Origin: Alloascoidea africana
Taxonomy: Eukaryota > Ascomycota > Alloascoideomycetes > Alloascoideales > Alloascoideaceae
Reading direction: 5' to 3'
Length of the DNA: 64,000 nt
NCBI GenBank assembly: GCA_030581615.1
Contig: JAKTTT010000065.1
Span: 57,937 to 121,936 of the forward strand
The position numbers and the translations under genes are program-made. A model generated the notes under the pieces. It did not search any database and was not told the DNA's origin. It saw only the letters and a program-made list of their open reading frames with translations. Position 1 is the stretch's first letter. Each line of letters opens with the position of its first letter. Shown here piece after piece: positions 24,816 through 35,144 of the stretch.

Positions 24816-26900
24816 ATGAACATTGGAACAGATAGCATAGTAACGTCAGCCGAATTGCAGCTTGCCAGCGACACCATGTTTGTTACATCTATACCGCAAG
24901 AGGTTCACGAGCTTGCGAATGTTGGGGCAGAATCCGGTAATCAAGATCATAACCTACAACAAGAAATGCTAGGACATAAGGTCAATAATCCACAATTTGG
25001 ACACCCACGTACGGAATCTCAGACTCGGTCTTCACCTCTCCATGCATCTCCGGATATGGTCACCAGCAATAGAGGTGGTGAGCTTCAGCTACCCCCGGCG
25101 CTTCAAGGCCAGGACAACTATAACGTTGATATGAAACTAGACTTTAATGGCGAGCTCCATCACCCAGAGTCAGAACCAGAGCAGAAACAAGAACAGCACC
25201 AACAACACACTCTGCGACTTTCGCCCACTCCATCCCGGAAGGTGATCTGGACAGAAGACAAGGATCGACTATTGATCGACGCACTGCTGTGTGAAATAGC
25301 AAAGGGAAATCGGCCGAATAACATCTTCAAGAAGCAGTCTTGGATTACAATTACGAACGAGGCCAACAGAGTCGGACGACTTGCGACAGATAAGCAGGTC
25401 AAGAACCGATACTCTGAGGTAAGCATGTTTTCGTGATGCTTTGATGACGATGGTCATGAACATCACCAGGGATAGCAAAGGTCTAACCATAATTATCATC
25501 GCTGCCCGTTTATTTTCAGCTCAAGAAACAATACATTTCCTGGCTCAGACTGTGCCGGCAGAAGGAGTTCCATTGGGATAATAAACTGTGCCGTTTTACT
25601 GCGACCTCTGTTGCCTGGGACACATACCTAACCGTGAGTATTGTAAAAAGTTCACCAGCCAAGGTTCACCTGAAATTGATGGAGGAGTAGTCTCACTAAC
25701 CAGATGAAAAATTATTTCGAAATATGACAGAATAACCCTGATGCTTCCAGATTTCGAACGGGCACCCATCCTCTGGTCCCAAGCTTGGAGCCTATCTTTG
25801 CAATATACTCTGGCTCTCCTCCTCCAGAGTGCCGCCCAGCTTCAAGCGCAACCCTTCTCCCGCAAATGAACAATTTGTCCATGATCGCAGACCCAACTTA
25901 CTCTCCAATGCTCGCGGCCGAGTATGGCAGCAATCAGCAGGGCAATTTCGCCGGTCTTCGCAACCCGAAACGACCACGCCTATCTGTTGCTGGAGGAGGA
26001 CTGGGCGCTGGTGTGGGAATGGATCTTCTGGAGATGAACAGCACGGGCCCTTTGAGTCGGACCAATACCACCAACAGTCATAGCAGTGGAGACTACTATT
26101 CCACGCCTGACCAGAACTCGGTGTCTCTTTCCATGTCCGCTGCAACGTCGTCGATAGGCTCGATAGGCTCTTATGGTAGCGCTCCTGCTCATCCTCCTCC
26201 GGTGCCATCAACTATGGCTTCGCACGATCGACAGGTTGTTCCCATGGCCATGACCTCTTCTTCTCTTGAAATGATTTATCCTCAACAGCCACAGTCGCAT
26301 TTACAACCACCTCCTCCACCTCCTTCTCTTCCACTTCAGCAGCAGCAAATACCGCGGACACAAAGCGAGTTACAACCTCAGCAGCAGTTGACGACTCAGC
26401 AACAGGGCCCGAGTCAGGGACCCATTCGTCATCCTTCTACAGGCCAGGTGAAAAATCCGAGGTTTAATCCCTATACTGGTGCACCAATGTTCCAGCCAGT
26501 GCTGACCCCATCGTCAAACTGGAATTCAATGGCCTCTTCATCTCCAATCCAGGGCATCACGGCAGAAGAACTTCTCATCAACTTTATACGAACGCTGGAA
26601 AGACTTCTTCACGAGGGCCATATCGACTGGGAAATGCTCTACAGCTTTTGTCTCCTGCGGTCTGATATCAAGTATTCTCTTGCCATCGTCTCAAAGGGAC
26701 TAAGCGAAGAGCTCATGATACGGTTTCTCAAGAATTGGTATCGCAAGCAGCAGGGGCTTTCGAGTTCCAATTCTAGCCTAACTGGCTATCCCAATAGTCA
26801 GAGTGTTCAGAATGTCTCTCGTAGTCCGAGCGAAACACCAAGGCCGGCTCCAACTTCAGGCTCCAACAGTCGCATAAATCTAAGCCAAGAGCAAAGCTGA
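24816..26900 (+). CDS. Myb/SANT-like domain protein, probable transcription regulator
   Basis: There are three exons, 24816-25418, 25520-25633 and 25731-26900 (introns of 101 and 97 nt, donors GTAAGC and GTGAGT), all in phase 0, giving 628 aa. Residues about 140-265 form a Myb/SANT-like DNA-binding domain of the type shared with plant and transposon-derived proteins (Myb_DNA-bind_3-like): WTEDKDRLLIDALL, then QVKNRYSELKKQY, then the C-terminal helix NPDASRFRTGTHPL that follows a KLCRFTATSVAW segment. The middle is Ser/Gln/Pro-rich. A compact helical segment at about 514-582 (ITAEELLINFIRTLERLL to LKNWYRKQQ) is unlike the flanks and may be an interaction domain. Nuclear DNA binding is inferred. 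A long upstream region with no gene suggests complex regulation. Confidence 0.72.
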
Positions 26901-27630
26901 GAATAACGACAAACGTGTTGATTTGGTTTGCTTTTCCTCTCCATCACATCTTTCATATCATATGTACTTTAGTGCTTTCAGATGACATCCATAAACAGTT
27001 TCAGTTTTAGTTTCAGTTCCATTGTCATTGTCATTGTCATTGTGTTATTTATTCATCCCCCTTTTGTTTCTGTTTTCTGAAGAATTATCTACTACTACGG
27101 GCATCATTAGATTTATTTTTTTCCGCTTTCATACTTGAGTTAGATAGAGTACACGAAATGTTAATGTTGGCCAGCAATTCAAACCAGGGTTGCGTCCGGG
27201 TAAACGAGCCTCAATGAGGCGTTTGGGTGTATTCGATGCCTCTCCCCTTTTCTCCTGTCGCCTCTACTCGTGTGAGCAGCCAGGATCCAGGAACAACTCA
27301 CAATACTACAGCAAAGTGAAAGAGTGCCCAGAGAGCAACTGTCTGCTTGTATTTGGACAGGAATCTCGCCGCTTTGTTTTCAGATCGACCTCGATGGGCC
27401 TATACTGGAAACGTACACTGATACAATTTGACTAACTAATTGATTCATTGATTTGGAGGAACTTTGACTTGATTTTTATTGGCTTGAAAAATTGGTTTTG
27501 GGCTTGGGGCTTAAGATTGAGTTGCGTCTTTTATGGATGCTGTTTTGAAGTGAGTACGAATAAAAACAGTAAAGAGCAAGATAAAGAATAAGAATTTGTT
27601 GAGAGAAGAAAGGAAAGATATTTCAGGCAT
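26901..27630. other. gap between Myb-like and Ser/Pro-rich genes
   Basis: The gap is 730 bp. It holds the 3' flank of the Myb-like gene with an ATTGTC tandem repeat (four units, 27021-27044) and the promoter of the next gene. No gene was seen. Confidence 0.45.
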
Positions 27631-28986
27631 ATGAACAAGAGTTTAATTATGGATACCGAACAGCATTCAGCACAACGACTTGAGGACAAGAAAGAAAACA
27701 TAGGCATTAGCAGCGAGATGACTGGAAATTCTCTCAACAAAGGAGCAGAATCTCCTACTTTGAGTCCAGTGTCGTCTCTCGTGGGGGTAGCAGGAGTTGG
27801 TGGAGGAGGCCCAGCCACTGGATTCAGGGCGTTGACACCAAACAGCTCCATTTCCTACCTTTCTTTATCTACTTTGTCTCCACCGGGATCTGGAGGAACT
27901 ATCATTAATCCTAGTTCTCCCCCTGGTGTTGTTCCAGCTGGGGTGCAACCGATTTTTGCCCGGCGCCCCTCGAACCTGGTCAGCCCCACAGGAAACAATT
28001 CTGACTTTTTAATGCTGAGCAACAGGCGGCCAAACACAGGATCTTCTGGAATTGCAATAGGGTTGGGCACTTCAGGCTTTTCGGCCAGCTCTAATCCAAC
28101 CCCCGGCCTTGCTCAGAAGCCTCAATCACTGCTTCAACAACAACAGCAGAAGAGATTTCAATACTACCATGGGCATGGTGCACAGTCTCTGGGGTCCGGA
28201 CTGGGATCAAGCTCTACTGACGACTCGGTTCTTGCGCTCAGGCACAAATCTCAGCTGGGAATACACAGCACATTCTCGGTGAGCAGCGATATTGTCAACT
28301 CTCCGGTGCCTATAGCTGATCCAGGGTCGCCTCATTTGGACCCTGTTTCGCTATCCACTTCACCATCCAGCTATTGGCTGAACCAGCAAACCCCTCCGCT
28401 AAACTCTCTACCGGGTTCTGTCTGCCAGAGCCCTATTTTCAACCCCCGAGATCGACATGTTGGTGCGATTAACGCCAATAGTACAAGTCCATCTTCAATG
28501 GCCCCAGCTGTAGCAATAACCCCCGGAACGAAAAACAGCAATTCGGTTATAACCACAACCACTCCCGTGCCTGTTCTGGCTCGTGTTAGTCCTCGTCTCC
28601 ATCCCGTTTCCACTCCTGTTGAACAGACACCAATCACTCCGTTGTTGCTCTCCCGCTCATATAGCCATCTACGAGATCTGGGCTCTGGCACTACAGGGGG
28701 CTCGGCTTCGGCGATTTCCCACACCCCCACGAGTTCAAATTTAAACCTCGGGGGATCACCTGTTCAACAGCAACTTCAATTTCAGCCGCAGGGCTCAAGG
28801 CGAAGGGTCAGCGTTAACCCGCCTAGCCTGGGACAGATGAGCGAGGTGGCAGAGGAGGAAGAACAGGTTACATACCGCATGAAGAGCAGGAAGCAGCCTA
28901 CGATCATTCGTGGATTTGAAAATAGCAACAGCAATGGCCAAAGCCCGGTGCGGAAAGATGAAGCACTGTTGAGGCTGGATGATTGA
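27631..28986 (+). CDS. Ser/Pro-rich low-complexity protein of unknown function
   Basis: This single-exon frame of 451 codons starts with ATG (a second in-frame Met lies at codon 7). The protein is predicted to be disordered. It is rich in Ser, Pro, Thr and Gly, with more than fifteen SP/TP sites (for example TLSPVSS, SPTGNN, LTPNSS, QTPITPLL), a short poly-Gln run (about 170-174), and more ordered-looking patches such as PSSYWLN near 247 and RMKSRKQPTIIRGFE near the C-terminus. Dense proline-directed sites suggest a substrate of CDK or MAP kinases, as in several G1/S regulators, but no family could be assigned. Its length and unbroken frame argue that it is coding. Confidence 0.6.
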   Translation: MNKSLIMDTEQHSAQRLEDKKENIGISSEMTGNSLNKGAESPTLSPVSSLVGVAGVGGGGPATGFRALTPNSSISYLSLSTLSPPGSGGTIINPSSPPGVVPAGVQPIFARRPSNLVSPTGNNSDFLMLSNRRPNTGSSGIAIGLGTSGFSASSNPTPGLAQKPQSLLQQQQQKRFQYYHGHGAQSLGSGLGSSSTDDSVLALRHKSQLGIHSTFSVSSDIVNSPVPIADPGSPHLDPVSLSTSPSSYWLNQQTPPLNSLPGSVCQSPIFNPRDRHVGAINANSTSPSSMAPAVAITPGTKNSNSVITTTTPVPVLARVSPRLHPVSTPVEQTPITPLLLSRSYSHLRDLGSGTTGGSASAISHTPTSSNLNLGGSPVQQQLQFQPQGSRRRVSVNPPSLGQMSEVAEEEEQVTYRMKSRKQPTIIRGFENSNSNGQSPVRKDEALLRLDD

Positions 28987-29535
28987 AGATCAAACGCCGG
29001 AGAATACTAATACCAACATTAATACCGCCGCCACCACGATTGCTTCTAAACTCGTGAAGTGCATATACTAATAATGATTGTACCACCTGAAATGAGCTTT
29101 ACGAATTTGATATGCCAAAATAAGAAGAAAAGAATGCTGCTTTTTTGGATTGGGTTGTGTTTTCTCGTTATGATATAGATTTTAATGTGAATGAAATATG
29201 AGGGCTCTGACAAAAAGAACAAAAAAAACTTGCAAACCTCGAAAATGATAAAAATATTTGTTTTATAAATACACCCAATGGATGGCTTTGGTCATTCCTA
29301 CTGCCGTTTATATCTTACTGTCATTCCTTATTTCCTTTCTTTTGTTTCACTCGGCAGTCGCATCTCTTCCTTTACATAGACACTAGTACTAGACTCTACT
29401 CTAGTCTACGAATTTGTTTTGTTTTACAAGTTTCATTCATTGTCTACTCATCATATTCCATTTTGAGAGAATAAATGTCCAAACCACTCGAAAGGACTTA
29501 AAATCTAGACTATCCAGCGCTCTACTTCATCATGT
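28987..29535. other. convergent 3' flanks
   Basis: This 549-bp region lies between the 3' end of the Ser/Pro-rich gene and that of TPI1 (convergent). It is AT-rich with A and T runs. Nothing else is recognisable. Confidence 0.45.
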
Positions 29536-30504
29536 TTATTGACGAGAGTTGATAATATCGATAAACTCGGGTTTCAAAGAGGCACCGCCAACAAGGAAAC
29601 CGTCAATGTCAACCTTGTCTTTGAAAGAGGTGGCATTCTTGCCATTGACAGATCCACCGTACAGAATTCTGATAGATTCCGCAACCTCAGATCCGAGCTT
29701 GGCAGTAAGGTGTTCCCGAATGTCGTGATGGACATTCTGGGCATCCTCGGGAGTAGCAGCCAAACCGGTGCCAATGGCCCAGACAGGCTCGTAGGCAATG
29801 ACAACGTTGGACCAGTCCTTGACCTCTGCAATGACCGCATCCAATTGTCTCTTGACGACGTTTAATGTCTCACCAGCCTGCTTCTCTTCGTACGTCTCAC
29901 CAATGCACAGAATGACGCCAACACCGCTGTCAAGAGCAAACTTGGTCTTGGAGGCAATGAACTCGTCAGACTCCTTGATGATTGTTCTTCGCTCGGAGTG
30001 ACCCAAGATGACCCACTTGACACCGAGGTCTTTGAAGGACTCGACACTGGTCTCACCAGTGTAGGCACCGGAGGCCTTGTTGAAAGAGTTCTGGGCCGAG
30101 ACGGTCACAGTAGGGGCCTTGACCAGGTCCACAGCATAGGCCAGATAGGGTGCTGGAGGAGAGATGACAACCTCTAAATTGCAGAATCTCATTAGTTTAG
30201 CTCTTTAGCATTCATCATACGATGGTGTTTCACACATACCAACGTTCTTAGGCAATTCTGTTTCATTGAGACGAGTAACGATCTCCTTGATGGAGGCCAA
30301 GGAGCCATTCATCTTGAAGTTACCACCAACGAAAAAAGTACGGGCCTGTGATCCGTTTGACGTTAGTACTGGTCGTTGATCCCCAATTGCTATTGTGGAG
30401 AATGATCTCCCAACGCACGACTACGGAGTTCAATTCGGTGCAAAGCCTGGATCTGATCTGATCGGCATCTTCAATTGCCCGTGCAATTGACACACACATA
30501 CCAT
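29536..30504 (-). CDS. TPI1: triosephosphate isomerase
   Basis: The gene has three exons. Exon 1 is just the start codon (30504-30502); exon 2 is 30345-30240 and exon 3 is 30173-29536. The introns are 156 and 66 nt, both with GTATGT donors and CACAG/TTTAG acceptors; the second has an ACTAAT branch. The spliced product is 248 aa, the normal length. Catalytic residues are present: Lys12 (NFKMNG), His95 (ILGHSERR), Glu165 ([11 protein letters not shown]), and the phosphate-gripper YGGSVNG. The enzyme interconverts dihydroxyacetone phosphate and glyceraldehyde 3-phosphate in the cytosol. A TATAAAA box (30618-30612) and a CACGTG E-box (30635-30640) lie 110-135 bp upstream of the ATG. Confidence 0.97.
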
Positions 30505-30611
30505 TCTGAAAACACTTGGAAAGCGAGGCAAGACGAGAGATAGGGTAGAAAAAAGGGGGGTGGAGTACGAAGGGAGAAAGAAAAGAAAAGAAGGAACTCA
30601 GACTGGGGTTC

Positions 30612-30640
30612 TTTTATACTGGCAGAGACACCATCACGTG
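30612..30640 (-). promoter_or_regulatory. TPI1 core promoter: TATA box and CACGTG E-box
   Basis: On the minus strand, CACGTG (30640-30635) is followed 16 nt later by TATAAAA (30618-30612), about 110 nt before the TPI1 start codon. E-boxes bound by bHLH factors such as Tye7 are common at glycolytic genes in yeasts. Use of this one is inferred from position. Confidence 0.55.
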
Positions 30641-32128
30641 TTGGTGTTTTGGACCTCCATGGCTGGAGCTGAGGAAATAACCCCAATTGGCTGCTGATTT
30701 GGATATTTGGCATCTGTCTGTTGATCTGAGTCCTGAGATGGGGCGTTCTTTCGCTGGCGATTGCGTGCTGGCGACTCTGCTGGCGGCTCTGCTGGCGGCT
30801 CCAGTCTTGATCTTGGCCGCGATAGAGGGCCCGTTTCCAGATTCCGACCGTCAGGTTTGGCCGGGACCAAGTGTTTAGCACTTGCCAGTAATTCGTGCTT
30901 CTCTTCTCGAGCGATCACCGCAATAAAAATTGCTCCAATTCTGATTCTATAGTTCTGCGAGCTCTTTTCTTCCACCGAGTATTGGCATCATGTGGGGTTG
31001 TTCGATCCTCGGAGCTTCTCGGCTCGCGCACCCATGGACAAACTCGGAAGCTTCGCAATCCCTCAGTTTTGAGTTTCTTGTAGAGTCTGAATAGATCTTG
31101 GTTAAGCAGTTCCCAAACTCTTCTACTTTACACCGTAAGCTACTCGCCCTTCTCGATACAATGACGAGTATCAGGGGTGCTGTAAACACACCTGTTTCAG
31201 GAAAGATGTTCTATTCGTTCAGAACGAACGTCATTGTTTCTTGGAATTTCTTACAACCAGAGAAAAGCAAACCAAAAACTGTGGTATGACAACGTTGAAG
31301 TTGCTTGAGCGATGTAGCAGACAGGATAAAACCGTCGCATTATTAGCAGTCCGAATCATCATGAGGCATCCTCAAAGCGGCTAAATCGCTTGAGGTTTTG
31401 GCAACCGCACCCCCAGTTTCTTACATACACATCTACTTTTGGCTTATAGAGAGTTTGGAGTATTTAGTTAGAACCAGCAAGTTTCTGGTTGTCCATTCCC
31501 TTTAAAGAGGTCTTCCAAAAAGCATTCAATTTTCTCGTTAAAAGCTCAACATGCTTTGTTCTTGCCAGCCTTCACTCCACAAACTTGTTGGTTCTAAAAA
31601 CATTAGACTGACGGGTCCAACATATCAACAAACCTAAAGCATTCAAGTAGTACTTGTTCGAAAGAAAAATAAATGACTAAAAAAAAAACATTTAATTTGC
31701 AACCTATGGTATCTAACTAAAGCTGAGTCAGAGCTCAAGCATTCTAATTCCCCATCCCCATGCGAAGAGCATAGGGAACGCATAAAAATATGGCAAGAAA
31801 AAGTGATATGGCCAGGAAAAAAAAATAACTTTTAAAAAAGAAAAGCCAAGTCAAAGTAGAAAAAATGTGCAAAAAAAGGGTTCAAAAATGCGGCAAGATA
31901 TCTGTCCGTGTCTAATTGCCAGAAGCTGGCCTCTAACACTGTTGGCTGTCCACACCTTCTATCTGCCTTTCATAAAGCTGAAAACTAAAGCTTTACCTCG
32001 CAATGAGGCATGCAAAGCACAGAAAGCGAATGATCATGAAAAAAGATAACATAAAAGTAAAACAAAAATAATTCAATGCCACAGCCACAATGGCTGCAAA
32101 AACAACAGGAAAAAGACCCTCTAGATTT
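30641..32128. other. TPI1 upstream region and SMI1 3' flank
   Basis: This 1.5-kb region includes a short CTCTGCTGGCGG tandem near 30774-30800 and A-rich stretches at 31.67-32.1 kb. A minus-strand frame at 30634-30975 opens from GTG only and has no family features. No gene is supported. Confidence 0.45.
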
Positions 32129-34210
32129 TTATAGTGCTACCTCAGTTAGGGTCTCTTGGTTTGACTTTTGGTTTATCTTCTTTTCTTTCCCATGTTCTTC
32201 TTCCTCCTCTTCCTTTATCAAATCATGTTTGAGGCTACTTGTTCTGAGTCCTGTATCGGCACGGATATCTACCTCATCATCGTCCGAGTCTAAAGTGATT
32301 ATCGAGTCCATCTGCTTTGTGTGATTCTTTGGCCTCGAGAGTGTCTCATGATTAAATTCCTCAGGTGACGTGGCTGTTGTTGAGACGGAATCTTTAACAA
32401 CGACGAGGTCATCGTCTGTTGTAACGGTTGAGGTTGTAACAGATAACGAGGAGGAATCTGCGAGTAGGTTTGCATCTGTTTCTGGTTGCGTTTTCTTTTT
32501 CAAGTCAACGAGAACTGGACCGGTGCTTTCCTCACTGTTCTTCTTGTGACCGACTGCTGCTGGACGAGGCTGTTGCTTATGTGTATTCATTCCCCGTGGA
32601 GATATAGAGCCCAGGCCCGTATTCAAAGTGCTCTGAGCCACCTCAGACTCATCAACGTCGATATCATCATCGTCATCGTCGATATCTTCTTTCCTGACAG
32701 TTTTTTTCCGATCACCATTGATCAGCGCTTTCTCCTCGTTAACATCTTGTTGCCTTTCATCTTCATTCTCAAGCTTTTCGAGCTCTTTTTCCTTCTGCAG
32801 CTTCTTAAGCTCCTCCTGCTTATTTATCTTTGCAAGAACCTGCTGCTCAACCCGTATAGAGGGACTATTCACGATTTCTGTAATGTTCATTCCCAAAGGC
32901 GATCTGGACGCCGGACTCGTGCTGGTTCCAAGAATGCCCGAGACAGTTGGTGTTTTTAAAGTTACTTCATCGTTGAGGACCTGTGAAGAGGATGAATTCA
33001 CATTCAAGTTTGTAGAAGAACTCATTTTCCGCGCTTGGGCGTTTCTCTCTGCATTAATTTTCAGGTTTGCCTGGTTCTGGTCTTGCGCACGCTTTATCAG
33101 AACGTCCAAATAGTTTTTGTACTGGCCATAACCCTTTTTCAAAACATAGCACAGGTCGCCATCATCTTCCTCGACTCGAAAGTTGCCAGACTCCAAATCG
33201 TCAGCAAACATTGCCAAGAAGGATGCCCAGGAAGGAGCGACGACGTACTTGACGTCAAAGTCATGGCCAAAGAGAATGATTTGGCCCCAGGTACCTCGAA
33301 CACCAGGAGCAAGATCGATACCAATGTTGTTACCACAGCGGTCTTTAGCAAGGGGAATCCAGCCAGGATGGGCATACCGGAGCTGGATGGCACCCTCGGG
33401 GACAGAAACCTGTCGAGGCATTCTGCGAACAAAAGGCCGTTGGGCCCCTGGTCCCTTTCTACCACCGGCTGGAGCCTGTCCCTGAAAACGGGAGTGATTT
33501 CGAAACCGTTCTTCTTCCATTTGCAACTTGTCAAAAACACGTTTCCAGACGTCATATTCTTCGGAAATCGCCTCAATGTCGAGCAGAGTTATGCCAAAGA
33601 TAAGCCCAGTGGGCAGGCTGTCCTTTTCTTGGCCGTCGTGGATTTTGCAGGAGTCGCGAACGTCGGCCGGGAGAGAGCAGTCGAGATCTGCCTCCAGCTC
33701 ATTCATGTCCAGGTCCGTGGCTGGATCGCCCAGTTGCTCCTCGAGCTCAGGATGGTGTTCCTCGAGCCATCGTTCGATGCGTTCCCAAGAGATGGAGACC
33801 AAAGGCGGCGGCAGTGCCCCTTCGACGTAGGACTGCAACTCCACGCCTCCCGGGGTCTGGCCCTGGCCGTGATGGAAATGGAGGGCTTCCTGGGAGGTCA
33901 TTGCCTGACGCATTCCCGGAGAGTAGGGGATTCTGTTGAGCGAGGTCTGGGAAGAGCCTGGGCCAACATTCGTGGGGGTTTCTCCGGGGGGATAGTATCT
34001 CATCGGGTTGGCACCGGTAGGGGTGCGTGAGCTGTCCCTGCCAAGGGTCAGGGCCGCGGAGGAACGCGAAGGATTAGCGTTAGCTGGCGAGTAAGGACTA
34101 TTCAGATTCGAGCCTGCCACAGATCGCGGTCCCGAAGCATTAGAGGAGGCATAGCGGTTTTCGGTGGTGAGCATGTTGAAGAAGCTCTGGATTTCATCGA
34201 ACACGCCCAT
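32129..34210 (-). CDS. SMI1: Smi1/Knr4 cell-wall synthesis regulator
   Basis: The 693-aa protein starts MGVFDEIQSFFNMLTTENRY, the conserved N-terminal helix of fungal Smi1/Knr4 proteins. It then has a disordered linker and the SMI1/KNR4 domain (about 140-365: WERIERWLEEHHPELEEQLG, LPADVRDSCKIHDGQ, GLIFGITLLDIEAI, WIPLAKDRCGNNIGIDLAPG, FLAMFADDLESGNF). The C-terminal third is a K/E-rich coiled stretch (about 470-520) and then an acidic, Ser/Thr-rich tail. Smi1 links the cell-integrity (Slt2) pathway and calcineurin signalling to beta-glucan synthesis. The tail is longer than in S. cerevisiae (505 aa). The gene is a single exon with an ATG at 34210. The SPO12 stop is 309 bp upstream on the same strand. 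Confidence 0.93.
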   Translation of the reverse strand: MGVFDEIQSFFNMLTTENRYASSNASGPRSVAGSNLNSPYSPANANPSRSSAALTLGRDSSRTPTGANPMRYYPPGETPTNVGPGSSQTSLNRIPYSPGMRQAMTSQEALHFHHGQGQTPGGVELQSYVEGALPPPLVSISWERIERWLEEHHPELEEQLGDPATDLDMNELEADLDCSLPADVRDSCKIHDGQEKDSLPTGLIFGITLLDIEAISEEYDVWKRVFDKLQMEEERFRNHSRFQGQAPAGGRKGPGAQRPFVRRMPRQVSVPEGAIQLRYAHPGWIPLAKDRCGNNIGIDLAPGVRGTWGQIILFGHDFDVKYVVAPSWASFLAMFADDLESGNFRVEEDDGDLCYVLKKGYGQYKNYLDVLIKRAQDQNQANLKINAERNAQARKMSSSTNLNVNSSSSQVLNDEVTLKTPTVSGILGTSTSPASRSPLGMNITEIVNSPSIRVEQQVLAKINKQEELKKLQKEKELEKLENEDERQQDVNEEKALINGDRKKTVRKEDIDDDDDDIDVDESEVAQSTLNTGLGSISPRGMNTHKQQPRPAAVGHKKNSEESTGPVLVDLKKKTQPETDANLLADSSSLSVTTSTVTTDDDLVVVKDSVSTTATSPEEFNHETLSRPKNHTKQMDSIITLDSDDDEVDIRADTGLRTSSLKHDLIKEEEEEEHGKEKKINQKSNQETLTEVAL

Positions 34211-34519
34211 TTCTGCTGTTCTAGTAGGATGCTGGGGACTAGGATGGGGACGGAGACGGAGACAAAGACGAGGACGGGATTCGCACTTGACGTCTCGGCG
34301 GTGACAAAACGGAAAGCGAGGGTCGTTAAATTAAACAGAAAGAAAGACAGGTACAAGAAGAAAAGGAGGAGCCTTTTGATGTTGGCCCACAAGGCTGAAA
34401 ACGCAAAATTTCAAACTGCTGGTGCTGTCTACACCCGTACACCCACCCGCTATGTATTTCGGAACTGCTTACACAAACACACAAACAAACACAGAAGTAT
34501 AAAAGCGTGCCCCGGCCTC

Positions 34520-35144
34520 TCATGCGGACCTGGGACCGGAGGACGACGAGGGCCTGGATGACGGCGGCGGCGGCGACGGCGACAGGCTCTGGCTGGACGT
34601 GTCGGATGCGCCGGGCGTGGCTGCTGGGCTCTGGAGCTTGCCGAAGTTTAGCGAGGTGGGTTTCGCCCTGTGCAGGAGTTAGTACCTCCAGCAGAGTCCG
34701 AGAAGCTTCACCAACGAGCACACTTACTTTCCGTAGAACCGCTGTTTGTGCGAGCTGAGCTTTTGCGAAATGGGAGACATGATGCCGTCTGTGGGCGACG
34801 CGAGCCCGAGCTCTCGTCCGTGTCCTTGGCTGTGTCAGCCATTCCGGGCGTTAGTCTATATGCGACTAGAACTACCAACAAAAGCAAGCTAGTCCATTTT
34901 CATACTTGGGCAAAATCGACTTCTGAAACATCCGCTTTTGAAGGCCGCCGACTCCTCCTTTGCCTGATCCATAGCCACCGCGAGAATTAGAACTAGAATT
35001 AGAACCAGACCCAGCAGACCCAAACTGCTTCCGGTGTAAAGGTTGAAACTTTGTTGATTCCTCCTGGTCTTTATGCTCGTCCACCTTCAGACCTCCGTGA
35101 ACTCTGCTGCTGCTTTCTTCGCCCTTGGATGATGCACTTTCCAT
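34520..35144 (-). CDS. SPO12: Spo12-family mitotic exit regulator (spliced)
   Basis: This gene is invisible as a single frame. There are three exons, 35144-34906, 34829-34728 and 34667-34520 (introns 76 and 60 nt; donors GTATGA and GTAAGT; branch sites ACTAAC in both; CACAG acceptors), giving 162 aa. Residues about 70-122 form the Spo12 domain: KRMFQKSILPN, then LASPTDGIMSPISQKLSSHK and RFYGKAKPTSLNF. These align with the S. cerevisiae Spo12 core, including the SPTD-x(3)-SP phospho-motif. Spo12 acts in the FEAR pathway that releases Cdc14 from the nucleolus in anaphase. The N-terminus is Gly/Ser-rich and the C-terminus Ser/Pro-rich. The frame extends upstream to a GTG at 35168; the ATG is at 35144. 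Confidence 0.88.

Noticed and set aside
30634-30975. 113-codon minus-strand frame upstream of TPI1
   Set aside because: Starts only from GTG and overlaps the TPI1 promoter elements; tandem-repeat content explains the open frame.
33035-34030. 331-codon plus-strand frame opposite SMI1
   Set aside because: It lies wholly antisense to the conserved SMI1 domain and is not protein-like.
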